From: Casuarius casuarius | Taxonomy: Eukaryota > Chordata > Aves > Casuariiformes > Casuariidae | Direction: 5' to 3' | NCBI GenBank assembly: GCA_003342895.1 | Contig: PTFA01000277.1 | Span: 1,049,288-1,113,287, forward strand | Length of the DNA: 64,000 nucleotides | Shown here: piece after piece, positions 35,376 to 48,300 of the stretch | Numbering within the stretch: the first letter of the stretch is position 1 | Layout: each line of letters begins with the position of its first letter | Program-made: the position numbers and the translations under genes | The notes under the pieces: generated by a model | The model's input: only the letters and a program-made list of their open reading frames with translations | Database searches by the model: none | Told to the model about the DNA's origin: nothing

Positions 35376-38324
35376 GAGAGAGACTTCATTGTAATCAGCC
35401 AGAAGTAGGTTTGACCATCAGTTAGTGTCTTACTGGAGGCTTGAACAGAAAAGTTAGTGGTTAAATTTCCCGTGCAGTATTTCAGTCTTGGTGGACACAT
35501 TTTATAACCTAAACTTTCAGTTAGTGGTGTGGATAGAAAGAGGACTAATGTGACTGAAAAACTATTGCAGTAAAATGTTGAGCCCCTGGCTCAGAAAAAG
35601 GATCCCATGAAATTGACTCAAGCGTGGTGGAGAATAAATGCAACAGTTTTAACTCATGCAAATTTTGTTACCTTTAAGAGGGTTATGGGAGAGATGCTGT
35701 ATAGCTGAAAGGAAATGGGCATTTATATATTACACTGTATGCAGAAAGTTCTGGTATCTTTTGTGTTTGATATCCAAACAGAGAAAACAGATATATGCAA
35801 CTGTGGAACATCCAAATGTGTGACTTACGGATGCTGTTTTGGTTTAACAAGTACAGACAGTATTTAATTGGCTGCTAATACTTGCCCACGCTTTTCTCCA
35901 TTTTTATAGCCCATTTCCTGGGCCCTTTGGCCAGCAGGCCCTGGTATGGTTGTGTAACCTGTGCTCCGAGTGCTTTATCACTAGCTCATGTTGTAGAGCA
36001 ACTTGTTAGGTGCATGGAGCAGGGGAACTAATACATGCAAATTACACAACTTAAATCATCTTAACTCTTATATCAACACAACATATTCCCTGGTACATAA
36101 ATGATAGCTGTTTGATGCCAGTCTTTTTTTATGAGAAGTTAGTTCTTCCTGGCAGTATTAAGACTTCTGCCTTTCTCCTGTATTATAACAAATATTTTTT
36201 ATTAAGTCAAGAAAACTGTTCCATTTTAGCTCTATTTTGATTTAATTATTTCCAATCTATTATATTTATTTAATTTTTAGCTTCCATGTTTTAGCCATAT
36301 TATAATTACATAGCTTAATGTGATTATGTTTTGAATCTTTAGCAATACCTTCCTGATGGATACCGTAACTTGTTCCATGTTTCCACAAGTAGGAGTGGGT
36401 AAATGATGAAAATCAGTACTCTTAATGTCATTTGTTCTAGCTGCTGCAGCCTTCTAGTCATCACCAGAAATCAGTAACTTTCTCATTGATTCACATTTTT
36501 TTTTGCCTCTAATGCTTTCTGTTTTGAGGGGAATGAAGAGCTAATCATCTCTGTAAGAGAAGATAGCATATTTTAGATAGCTGTGGAAAGTGACTGCTTA
36601 CTTTACAGAATTTTTCTAGAGANCAGGGCCTAGATACATGGATATAAGCAGGTGAGGGACGGAATGGAATATCCTGTTAACAGGTGTTGTGCTTGCTGTA
36701 TTTGCGTCTGACCAGTCATATTGAAATTATTACTGAAGTTTGAGTGTAATTGCATATGAAAAATTCTCGCATAAGTTAACATTCTCTTATTGCTCAAGTG
36801 GAAAGCAGTTATTTTCCTCAACTGTTACTCAGGCCCAGTTAAATTTCAGTTAATCAAAAAGACAACATTTTTGACAACAAAGCCTAATCTTTCAACCTGC
36901 TTTATCTTTAGCATAGACTAACAGAATGGCATGCCAGTTTATGAAAAATACTGTCTTACGGAAAACACCAGATAGCCATCTCCTTAAATAGAGCATTTAT
37001 GCTGTATTTTTATTTACATATTCATTTTTTAACCATATTAGCTAATACACTAATGCATCTAATTTTTCCTGGTTATGCAAATCAGTCATTACCATTTCTG
37101 TCAAAATGGCTGTAACAGCAGGGGATTGCAGTCACAATTTATTGCTAGCTAAGTGTTGAGATCCAGTAGTTTTGCNTATTGTATAAATATTTTTCTCTGT
37201 ATAAAATTGATACATTTAATGAATTTATAGTTTGAACACTGTGCAAATCCATTGATATACCCTTGTGCCAGTATTCAGATGTAGTGCACATGATGTGAAT
37301 GCAGATTTAGAGCTCTACAAGTTAGACTCAGCTTTCCTACATAGGCCTGTTTACCTTATTGCATTGTTTTAAGTGAGATCCATTTATTAAAAACATTTGC
37401 TCATCTTTGTCGAAGGAGAAACAAAATCTTAAAACTTCATAATTATATATAGTTGAAAAATGATATGAAAGTGTGTTCAAAATTAGTATATTTAAAATAT
37501 TGCTGCTATTAAAGTAAGGTGCTGAGTTAACTTAGTTTTGAGATTAGGCATGAGCTTTAACTGCTATAGAAAGCAAAACTAACCTTTTTTAATGGGGAAG
37601 AATAATAACACTTATTATGAAAGCTGAAGATTCAGGGCTTTAGTTAGACACCAAAACCAAAAGATGTTAGACAGTAGCTAGAAGCTCTACTCTCTTTTCT
37701 ACAGTGAACTAAAGTATTCAGTAGCTAGTTGGATGTACCTCCAGTGATGTGATCATAAGAACCTAATTCCAGAAGCCTAGACAGCATCTTCAAAAGGTTT
37801 GAGTGAGCTCCAGGTTAGGTATCATTGCCTTTGAACTTTGTTCTTCAGTGAGAAGAAACAGAAGCTTGCTCTAGGCTAACTGACCAGTATAGTCTATTCT
37901 CTAGTTTTGTTTGTGTACATATCAAAAAGTTGTTCTCTTGGGAAACTCAAACCTTAAATTCTTTGTGAGCCAGTTCTTTGCAGCCTGGCACCTTAAAGAC
38001 TGTTTTGTGTGTCAAGAATGAAAATAGCTTATGAATAACCTAAAGTTATTATGGTAAGGATCTGTCATTTTTTTCTTGCAGTATGCTTCATTCTTTTAAC
38101 TTAAAGATAAATTATTTGGGTAGTTATGTAGTTATGGGCAGAAGGTAACAGAGGACTAAGACTTGGTTTTCATGGTTTCTACACAGCATCCGGTGTGTTT
38201 TTGTGTGATGGCTGTAAAAAATGAGATGCCCAAAACTCAATTAAAAACAATTTTCAAATCGAGTGTGTTCAGTAATGAGAAGTGCTAGAGTTTAGCTTGT
38301 ATGCAGTATCTTAACTAGTCTTTT

Positions 38325-38420
38325 TTCCTTATTATTATATTATTAATGTATTTGATGTATTTAATATTTTAATGTATAATGTATTATTAATAAATTATAT
38401 TATTAAATTCTTTAATTGCA
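38325..38420. repeat. AT-rich low-complexity tract
   Basis: About 95 bp, nearly all A/T, made of ATTATTA and TTAATGTAT words with inverted-repeat character. It is a flexible sequence able to form cruciform-like structure. Confidence 0.8.
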
Positions 38421-40635
38421 CATTCACTATTTATTTCACTGTTTATTAAATCCCTTCTCTCCTTTAGTGTATACAATGCATAGAACATTTATTCGGTGTT
38501 TTATAGTCTCTTCATTTTTTAGTGTGGCACCATGTCTTATTTACAGCATATAATTGAAAGCCTTTTTTTTCTTGTAACAAGAAATATTACTTTGCTTGTT
38601 AATGTTTCTTTAGCAAAATCTCTATGGTCTGAGTGCTTTTTAGGTATTATTTTCATGACTCTGCTATGAAGTTCATTGAATGTGATAGGTGGGGGATCTG
38701 TTAAATTTATTTGCTTACTGTATATATATTGTGTATTGTATGTTTTTGTTAAAGAGGCTGTGCATGAGACAGGAAAACTGTTTATTTATTATTATGGCTG
38801 ATGCATTCTAGGCCAAATTGGGATTATACTGTCCCTGAGAGCATGCAGGCTGGAAGGGCAACTAGGTGAGGCACAGTAGGCAGGGAGCCCAAAATACAGA
38901 TTTAGAGTAGGAAACTCTAGAGGGGGAAGAAAGGGCCTGCCTGCCTGCAAGGTCTCAAGCCAAGTTTTCAAGGTAATGAAAAGAGCATAAATTTCTTGGG
39001 GACCAAGAAGACAGTGTGGCAATTTATACTCCTGAGGAAGCTGCTAAGAGTTTCTGGACTAGAAAGCCAGCCTGCAAAGATGCAGTGATAAGATGATGTC
39101 GGTTTCAGGTCCTTTTATTAAATTGTCTCACCTAGAAGACCTGCAGTTTTTATATTGGAGAAGTTACAGAGGAGTTACCTTGTTCCGGTTTACCATTCTT
39201 GTATTTAATAAAATACAGCTGTAAAAGCAGAAGGATTAATTTTCCTGTTAGCTTCTCTTTGGCACAAATTGGAAATGTATGGTGTCTTTTGGTTTGTTCA
39301 CTTTGAAGAAAAGTGTGGGCCATTTCTACCTTAAGAATTTGTTTGAGATAAACCCCTTTTGCAGAGGATTTTATATTCATAGAAGTGGCACAGAGAATAA
39401 AAACTTAAGTATTCACTAACTTTGAGTGTTCAGTGTGCAACATCTGAATCCTTTTTTTTTAAGGACTATTGAGGTCATACAGCAGTCAGTAATTATAAAG
39501 GTTGCAGGCCTGAAGCTAAGCTCTGGCTCAGCTTGGTTATAACTGTCAGTCCTTTTCACCACTGTAAGACAAACCAGGAAAGATACTCAAAAACAAAGAA
39601 AAACATCCAGCGAATGGACAACACAATTGGGGAGTATATGGTTTCAGCGATTGGTCTATTTTTGCTTTGGATGCCAGGGCAGAAGCAGGGATACAGGCCA
39701 GTTCCTCATAGCAATGTTGAGCACCCTTGTGCAGAGCAGTGTTCTTTATTTTCACGCTTTCTGACTCAGGATTAAAAAAAAAAAAATTCTTAAGAAAGAC
39801 TATAGTCCTACAGGCAAAAGGTTTCTTCTACTGAGTAGCCCTAACTTACTCCTGGGAGGTGGTCTGCTTCCCCAAGTGCAGAAGAGGTCCCACTCTTCAT
39901 CTGCTGATCTCAGATATCTCTGTTTCTCCAGCTTCCCAGGCCCTTGTCATCTTGTAGCCAGTCCCTTGTCCCACAAGACCACTTCACTCCTCCTCTTACT
40001 AGTCTGTTTTATCTCAACGTTGCAGTGGCCTTTCCTTTTACTGCCTCAAATTTGCTTTGGGTATTGATCTTAGTCTTTTTCTGTCAACCTCTGTTCAGTG
40101 TCAACCTCTGTTTCTTATCCCACTGTCTCACTAGTTCTTCTCTTGCAGTCATTCATATCGCATGCTTTGTTGCTTCCCACTGGTCCTCAGTCCCAATTTA
40201 CTTACCTAGAAAGAGCTAGTTCCTTTCTGTCGACTCCCTAGCAGCAAGAGCTGCTTTTGAAAGCCAAGTCTCGTTTAACAGGATCTTTAGGGAATTTGAA
40301 TTCAGTTGTTAAAATCTCTCTGTACTTAGTATGTGGAAATTGAAGTTTTTAGAGGCTAATAACTTAGACCTATTTTGACAGGTTCCCTGGGGACAGCAAA
40401 AAAGACATTTCAGTGTCAAACATTAGTTCTTCACTTTGAGATCTCTGAGTACCAAAGCTTCTTCCAGAAAGAGTTGTCAGAATACTATTTCTTTCTTTTG
40501 TATTCTATTCTATTTTTTCCAATGTTCAAGCATGTTTTTTCCTACCCTTGTTCTTGGAAATGACTGAAATGGTGAGTTTGAAGTCTGTAAGTAATTGAAA
40601 ATGCTTTTTACAACAGGAAATACTTTATTAAGATG

Positions 40636-41080
40636 AAGGAAAGTAAGGGGTAAGGCTGGAAGGAACATTGAGAGATCATGTAGTCCACATTCCTTTCTGT
40701 CTTTCTTCCACCAAAATGTGATCAACTGTCCCATNGTTTAGGGATTTAGTATATTCCAGATAGATGTTTGACTACCTTGCTCTTAACCTCCACTGAGGGG
40801 AGAGTCCACAGTCTCCCCAGGCTGTTTCTGCACATAGTAACTGTCTTTTCAGTTACACTTTGTGTAAAACAAACCCTCCCTTGCTACAGTTCTGTCCGTT
40901 ATTTACTGTCCTATTTCTGGTGGCAGAGATTGCAGTTTATTTCTCCCACTTTGCAGTTACCTTATATGGATTTGAAAATTACCATTTCTCCTCTCACTTT
41001 TGTGCTGCAGTTTATATGTACTACTGGTGTACACGCTAATCCTTGCTATCGTAGTCTTTCCTATAACAAATATGACATGA
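40636..41080 (-). mobile_element. CR1 LINE 3' portion, inverted, old
   Basis: On the plus strand GGCTGGAAGGAACATTGAGA plus GATCATGTAGTCCACATTCC is the reverse of the CR1 3' end (GGTTGGAAGGGACCTTAAAGGTCATCTAGTCCAACC). The conserved blocks CCACAGTCTCCCCAGGCTGT and TAGTCTTTCCTATAACAAAT follow in order. It is diverged, non-coding and 5'-truncated. Confidence 0.85.
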
Positions 41081-44000
41081 GGGTTGCTAGTAATAAGTTG
41101 ACCAAGACGCCAAAGGTAGTATTCTCATTGTTAATTTATGAACATTTATTAGTCTATTAAGGTACCTTGCTAACTCTTCTATGGCTCGTTCCAGCACTCA
41201 CGTGCAGTTTCACAGTACCTCCTGGTGCTCCGTGGAATATTTTTCCCCTTCCCAGATGGCAGAAGCAGCAGCTATGCTTGGGATATGTTTTATTAGGGAT
41301 GCTGGTTTTCTTTCCCTCTTCTGCTCCCTCTTCTCTACTTTTCCATTCTCTTTCATTTATTTGGGTACACTGATATTGTCCTTTCATTCTTATCTTGCAT
41401 ATTTTCTGGATATAATTTTGGGATAGTTATAAGTACCCTGTATTAAGAATGCTGATTGTTTTGTAAATTGTTGTTCTGTATTCTTACTGAAATCGTTCTT
41501 TTAACTTATTCGTATGGTATTTTGTGTTCTAGCTGATGAGAATAATGTATATGGCAAAGTAGGATGAAATACATAACCATAAATCCTCATCGTTGTGGCC
41601 TGTGCCTTTGAAACAACAAACGACTTCAGTCTAGTCTCAAGCAAATAAGAAGGAAACAGAGTGGAAAATTTAATTCCGAAAATGGTCAAACTGTTAATAT
41701 TATTAAAAAAAAAAAATATGAAAATGCATTGTTATTATACTGAATGTTCTCTCTATGTATTCTGTCCTTCATATAGAGAGGATCACAGGCAGCATTCTCT
41801 CACAACCAAAGAGATTTAGGTGTTGACTTGAAGTGCACTTGGGTTGGTCTTATTCCTCAGGTTTCTACGAGGAACTGCAGAATGTGATCGGCACTGTCAC
41901 AGGAGTGGTACTCCTGAAGCACCAAATGNAGGACTGTCTTAAAAACCTTGTCTGAGTGCAACATTTTAGTCAGCATGCTTTCTCTCTCTTTTTCCATGCT
42001 GATTTTCCGTGTCTGGAAGTTNAGGGGAATTAGGCATTAGCAGGAAGTCCTTGTGCCTTTATTCTGTGTGTACAGAATTCTATTCAGGGAGAATTGTGTC
42101 TAGGAAGTGAAAGCTGTATCTGTTAATAAAGGGGTTAAAAGGGAGAGGATATCAGTGCAGGCCCTTTTCTCATTTAGTTTGTCTGTTTCTTTGTGTATGT
42201 GTGGGATTTTTTAATTAGAATTTCATTAAGTCACTCGTGATAGCCATAGTCTGCAGTTCCTTACAGATTGGAAATAATATGTTTTTAATAAATAAAACCT
42301 TCCTTTTTTTCCATTGTTGGAGCATCTTCAATCAAATAGAAATCTTAAGCAATGGCCTCCTGCAGCACAGCTGCTGAGAAATGTCCTAACAACATAATTG
42401 AAAATGGGATCTGAAGGACAGTACAAAAACTTAACAGTTGCAACTTTTGAGTTCTGATACTTCTTTCATTTATCTCTCCAGGTATATTTTTAGTGGGGTC
42501 CTGAGCTTTGGAAAATAGAAAACATTTGTTACCAAGAGAAAGCCGTCTCCCACTCATGAGGAAGAATACTATTTTAATTTTAATAAAAATATAAGAACAT
42601 AGGAAGTTATTTAATTGACTGGTGAAAATAATCAGCTGAGGCTGGCTTTAGAATAGTGTGTTATTCTGCACCTGTATTGCCTACTTGGAAGTATTTATTT
42701 AAAGCNCATGTTTGATGCCAAAGGTAATATTACAATAGAGGAAAATGCTGAACACTTATCTTTATAAAAATTAATCCTAATAACCTCTTAAATTCCCTGC
42801 TTTAACTCTTTGCAAAAATGTCTGTGCTGCGGAGCCTTCAGTAGAAGCAATTTATGTAAATGGAAATTTAAGCCTTCAGAAGCTTGAGCAGTTTGTTGAG
42901 TCATTTGAGAAGCCAGAAGCAATTGGGTATCAAATTATTAATAAATGCCTGCAGAAGGTGACCCTACGTTTTGAAAGAAGTAGTGCTGCAAATGGATAGT
43001 ACATGTGGGAAAGACAGCAGAGGGGTTATTGTGATGGTGTGCTTATGTTTAGGAGAGATGCACCTTTGCTGATATCTTTGAATAGATGTTCAAGGAGTCT
43101 AGTGACTTTGTAGTATTTGCATTCTAATGAGGTATAAATGATCACCCTTTTCATCTGTGTTGACCTGGATGTGCTATTGTTACTTTTCAAATGGCAGAAA
43201 TAAAATGATGCATGTTTTGAGCTGTGCTCTGAACTGCACTCAGCACTCATTTTGGGAGGGCTTCTCTCCTAATCCTCCTTTAGCATGATTCTCTCTCCCA
43301 GTTGATGAGGAGGGCAAGTTATTTACAAACTCAGATATAAGACACCTTCCCCACCAAGTGAAGCACATCCNCTACTTTAACTGTGTATGTTTCTGGACAA
43401 TTGCATAAAAGCCAATAAATGAGAGAGGGGAATTGGGTTTTGTGGTTTTCACAGAACCGAGGTGAATGTTGTGCTTTCTTTTAGGGGCATGATTGTACCA
43501 TCAAGACAAATCTGCTGGCAGGTTCATAAAACTGATAAATGCTGTTGCTGTAGATGTTGCAGATCTGGAGTGTGGATAAAATAGAATTGTTATAGCTCTC
43601 AGCAAAGGGGTTGTATTGAAATGATGTGTGAAGACTAGAATAGGGATGGTGTATTTAGCACAAACCAACTTACAGTCAGAAAAAGAAGGAGGGTAGTCAG
43701 TTAAGTCGTTACTGGACCTGGCTTGAGCAGTCTTTTGTCCCAGGCTTGTCTGATACTACACATCTATCATTTTGTAAGTGAGTGGTTTTGTTTTAAGGAG
43801 ATTGCATGAAATCACGTTTTTTAATGCATCTTTAGACTTTATTATGAGTCTGTACAGTGCTGTTGCTGAGCTGTATTTTTTTTACTGCTGAAACAGTAGC
43901 AGGTGATGGTAGATTTTGAGGTTCTTATTAAATTTACCTCTTAAAAAAAAATATGCGTGTGGTCTGTTCTTTATGCAAGTCACTAGTAAAAGACTGTCAC

Positions 44001-45239
44001 AGAAGTGCTTTTTGAAACCGTGCATATATATATTCCTTCATTATGAGAGGGAATTTGAATATTACTGTTTGTCATTACTAAATTTTATTTCAGCGGCTCT
44101 GTAAGTTTGTGTGATATGTAAAAATTTCAACCAAATAAAACTGATTACAGATTTTATTTATGATCCACAGCAAAGTCAGGAGAATTGGTATTAGTCAGTG
44201 TAAAGAAACGTCAGTTAGAGTTAGGATGAGGGATTTCCTAGCTCTCAGTCTTTGGTGCAATGACTCAATTACAGTGGAATGGTACTAAAAATATTTCATG
44301 AATGTATTCTGTCAGCACTAGATAGTAGTGTGATAGGCTGTTTTAGTCTTCCCAACTTGTGATTTATTTGGTGATTTGACTTCTTAAAACCATTCTCTAC
44401 CTGATAAATAATGAATGTTGGGGGGGGCGGGGATTGGCGTAAGGTAATATTAGGTAATAAATAGAGTATACCTTGGAAATGTACTTGTTTGATTTATATG
44501 TTTTTTGATATACCATCAGCAAATAGCCATATTAGGAAAAAACCTTTAGCTAATTAGTTGTTGGAAGTGGTATCTATAAAAAAAAAAAAAATCGTTTTAT
44601 GATCTAATAGTTCCAGCATAAATTGATCTCTGCTAGAAGGGATGGAACCTATCCTCTTCATTTAAACATAGTTACTATTTTTAGGCCTGACAGATGAAGA
44701 AATACCAGTTTGTTGCTTTTATATAGGCGTAGTATGTGTTATGTCCCATGCCGCATCTTAAGAGTTCTGTGTTGTGCTGGCAAAACCCGATACTTCTACA
44801 CGCCAAAGGCTGATGACATCTCTCAGTAAAGATATTCCATAATAGGCGTTGTGTCTATTGTTAAGGAGTTTAAAGTCAAAACTGAAGTGACCATATGCGG
44901 TACCTGTAAATATACCTTATGAAAGTTAAAACTTCCTTGTGTTAATATCTTGAAACTGGAGTAGCATGAATCCCCCAATTAAAAATAAAAACATTGGCAT
45001 TTTTTTTGCCTATTCAATCAGAGTCATACCTCTTTTTAATTTATGAAGCCAACAGGGAGATTAACCTAAGTAACATCTGACTAATGCTCCTACTGTGAGA
45101 ATAAAAAACACTGAACAACTTTTTATGCCTAGAAAATAGAAATGCTGCTTTATGGTTTATAGAAAAAGTAAAATTCTGCATTCTTTCAGAGAACATAAGT
45201 GTTTAGGTGTTGTTTTTTATGTTTGTTTTTTGGGTGCAG
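41081..45239. other. Intronic sequence up to the second exon
   Basis: No repeat family was identified. There is a perfect 7-bp hairpin CAGGAGT-GGT-ACTCCTG at 41900-41916, an A-run near 41704-41716 and a G-run near 44420. A stretch at 42640-42960 has mixed complexity that could be conserved non-coding DNA. Confidence 0.45.
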
Positions 45240-45396
45240 GTTATTAATGCTGCTTTAGCTCTTGCCGCCAGACCAAAAAGTCAAGTCGTAAAAAACAACA
45301 TGGAGATGTATAGGAGTACGTGGGAGAATCACATCCATGTTCTTACTGAAGCTGTGGATGATATAACAAGCATTGATGATTTTCTTGCTGTTTCAG
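45240..45396 (+). CDS. CTNNA3: Alpha-T-catenin internal coding exon (52 codons + 1 nt, phase 0/1)
   Basis: This 157-bp exon follows a T-rich tract and GGGTGCAG acceptor and ends at TTTCAG|GTATGA. It encodes 52 residues beginning VINAALALAARPKSQ and ending DDITSIDDFLAVS. The last base, G, starts a split codon, as expected because alpha-catenins continue with Glu (S-E-N/S-H-I-L-E-D-V). AVDDITS-DDFL-VS is nearly invariant in the family. ENHIHVLTEAVDD and the RPKSQ-VKN segment are alpha-T features. Alpha-E and alpha-N have WEKQVRVLT at the matching place. It joins directly to the exon at 10283-10375 in phase 0, restoring LCPQ-VINAALALA. It covers the M2/M3 part of the vinculin-homology M domain. 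No lesion is seen. The next exon (ILEDVNKC...) is not present in the remaining 18.6 kb. Confidence 0.97.
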
Positions 45397-48300
45397 GTAT
45401 GATAATTTTCAGAATCTTTTTATTCTTCTGGATGCTTTGAAAACTTTTCAAAAGAGAGTTATGTCTTCAGTGGTAAACCAATGGAAGATGAGTTAGCATA
45501 AGGCTTTGTGAAGCTGTTATATCTGTTCAAAAGAATGCCNTGTCCCAGCACAAGTAGCTATTTCTATTCAGCACAACTTTGGACATGCATAGAAGTGGTT
45601 TGAACAAACTGTCGTAGATGCCTGCAACAGAAAAGCTCTTTTCCTGTGGGTACATTTATCCAACCTCTCAGATTCATTTTTTGGGTTGGAGGGAGAAAAA
45701 AGGGTGGTATGAGTTTTTGTAGGCACCTTGTCATTTCCTTGAGCTGTGCAGGCACCAAGTATTTGAGCATCCAGAGTGATTCTAAACTTGCATATAGGTT
45801 ATTGAATGTAAGTAAAACTTGGATCCACAGTAATTTGTGATAAACACAAATATGATGAAATCACATGTGCTACTTTCTCAAGCAAATATGTATTTTAAAG
45901 CACATCCTAAACTGAACAGATGCACTGTAGTGTTTCAGAATTTTTGGAGTTATAAATATTTGTCAAGTAAAAGGTACTTTTAAATTTTTCTAACTGAAGA
46001 GACTTTTAATATCAGTAAGCTGTTTTTACTGAAGCAGCGAGAGTCTTCAAGATTTAAGCAGAAGATACAAAATAGCTATTTACTACTTGCACTGTAAAAC
46101 AAAAATGCTGTGTTTTCACCTGAAGTCAATGCAACATTGACCAGAAGGAAAACATCTTCAATAAATCTTATGTAACTTTTACGGTTAGTGTGCCTTTTGC
46201 TTGCCCATCCTTCTCTAGGCAATACCAGTGAGCTTAACTCCACCTGTTAGAGTTATTTGGCATATGTAGCAGTGTAGAACACAAACAGTTCTGCAGATGT
46301 CAGTAGTTTGGAAGTGTTGTTAGTGAAGTCAGACTTAAGTCCATTTTCCCTAAATTCCTCTTGGTTCATTAAACATGAAGATGGACTGTCAAAATGGAGT
46401 TAGCTTGGATGTTCATTGCTCTACTTGTTTATTTTCAAAAATAACGTCTTCATTATGGTAACTGGAAACTGCTGGACTGGAGTCTTCATAAGTGAATGAC
46501 ATTTTTTCTTATGATTGGGACATGGATATTACAGTGCAAAAACTGTAAGCAGAGATGGGTGCTCCAGCTCTTTCTGGGTAAAAGACTAGTGATGAGGTGT
46601 TTCTCTAGTGCTTCTTATTTATCAGGAAAGTTAAGAAATGGTGAACATTGGTGTAACTGGGAGACAGAGCCATTTACAGTGTTCTTTCATAGCTCAACCT
46701 CACGAATACATGGCTTTATTTGTCATCTGATTTTGTAGTCACCATAGCACTCTTTATGTTGGCAGTGGCTGATAGAAATGTCTGTAAAAAGTTTAAATCC
46801 AGAAAATGGATAAAATATTAATTGAGCTGAGATTTCAGTGTGCAGAAATTCCCGTTAAACCGTATTTTGCTAGAATATTCCTTTAATTTATGTGAATTTT
46901 ACAATATTGCCAATGTATCTCATGTAATACAGAAGCCTTTTGTGTTATTTCCAAATATAATTTAAAATAAATGAAACTTATACACAGGATTCCACTTAAT
47001 AAATAGCTAAATTATAATAAATTTGGAGTGGTTCTCTAGTAAGACTGCAGATGCTAAAGGACAACCGATAGATTATAGTCTTGCAGCAGTCCTATTTGTC
47101 GTATTTTCACCATCATCATGATCTAGATTCAAATACTCTTCAGCACAACATGTAAGTATTTGCTTGATGCTAAGGTTTTAAATCTCATCACTGCTTCTTT
47201 TGGCATTTAGACTAAGGCTTAAGATTTAAGTATGTGCTTTAGAACTTTGTCAAAGAGGTATAAATTTGAGCATGCTATGAGGGGCCCACAAGTTAATTTT
47301 TCCCCTGAGCTTTCCCTCTGGCACGTTGTAGGGTTGTAATCACTGCTGTTTTTAGCTAGCTACTTAAATTGGAAATACTTTTGCTCTTTCTGTGACCACT
47401 TGCTATTCTTGCTACTAAATTTCGTATAATGTAACCCATTTCTTGGTTGAGTGTTTCACGAAGTAGTGGATAATTTCTGCGCCATCTACTTATGAAGCAA
47501 AAGTACACTCCCTTAGGTCATATACATTAGGTATCCAGCTGTTAATTAAATCTTTCAGATATATGGACATAAATTTAGGCACAAAGTCAGATGTTTGTAT
47601 AGTCTCTTTTTCAAGCCCATACACAGCAAATATTTTCTTAACTGGAAAAAAGCAGTGGTCATTTTGTGGGAGAAATGATTTTACTGCATGTATTGAAAGT
47701 ATTATGTTTGCAGTGTGAAATACAATTAGATTTTCTTCTTCCTTGGGAGCAAGTTGGAGAACATGTGCTCATAAGTTACCTGCCTACTGCTGGATACAGA
47801 TTTAGTTTTGCCTCAGAGCATGAAAGTTCTGCTTGCTTTACTCGTTCAGTTGGTATACCTAACAACTGGTTTAGGTCTGAACCTAGCACAATTTACTGTG
47901 AAATAGAGTAGTTTATTCTTTGAGCTGCTCTCCTACATGTCTTAATACAGAAAAGCATAACAGATTTTTCCTATGCAAGTTAGCCTTTTATGGAACCAGA
48001 TTCTGAACCCTACTCTTCCTTATAGGGTCCAGGTGGTTGCAAATGTTTCCTGCAGACTGATGCTGAAATTCCTGCAAATAATACTAGAGCTGTTAATAAA
48101 GGGGAAAGAAACAAATTGCTATTGGATTAAATACTTAAATCTCTTTACCCTACTCTGAAATCTCCTAAGTCTTAAAGTTCCTCTTTTGAATTAATTGAAC
48201 TAAACATACATTTTTAACTACACACCTGTGATTTATTTAAATTGTGTATTTCAAATATTTTTCAAAATTCCCTTAGCTTGAAGAATAAAAGAAATTCCTT

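Larger units (their letters stand above)
35041..40635. other. Intronic sequence; candidate conserved non-coding DNA and AT-only tract
   Basis: No gene. An A22 run lies at 35354-35375. Stretches around 35890-36060 and 37010-37170 contain octamer motifs (ATGCAAAT) and TAAT-type sites and look unlike neutral DNA. 38325-38420 is almost pure A/T. At 39840-40250 the plus strand is C/T-rich and unassigned. Confidence 0.45.
10376..45239 (+). other. CTNNA3: Complete CTNNA3 intron (34,864 bp)
   Basis: The intron runs from the donor GTATGA at 10376 to the acceptor GGGTGCAG ending at 45239. Both flanking exons are in phase 0 here, and their translations join without loss or gain compared with the family. 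The intron is AT-rich and holds CR1 fragments, one LTR-like element, possible SINE relics and simple repeats. No nested gene was seen. In mammals LRRTM3 lies in a different, more 5' CTNNA3 intron, so its absence is expected. Confidence 0.93.

Noticed and set aside
41900..41916. Hairpin CAGGAGT-GGT-ACTCCTG as an RNA gene
   Set aside because: A 7-bp stem is too short and lacks a longer arm or any RNA-family context.
10376..45239. Nested LRRTM3 as in mammals
   Set aside because: No leucine-rich-repeat coding sequence is present. In mammals it lies in a different, more 5' intron.
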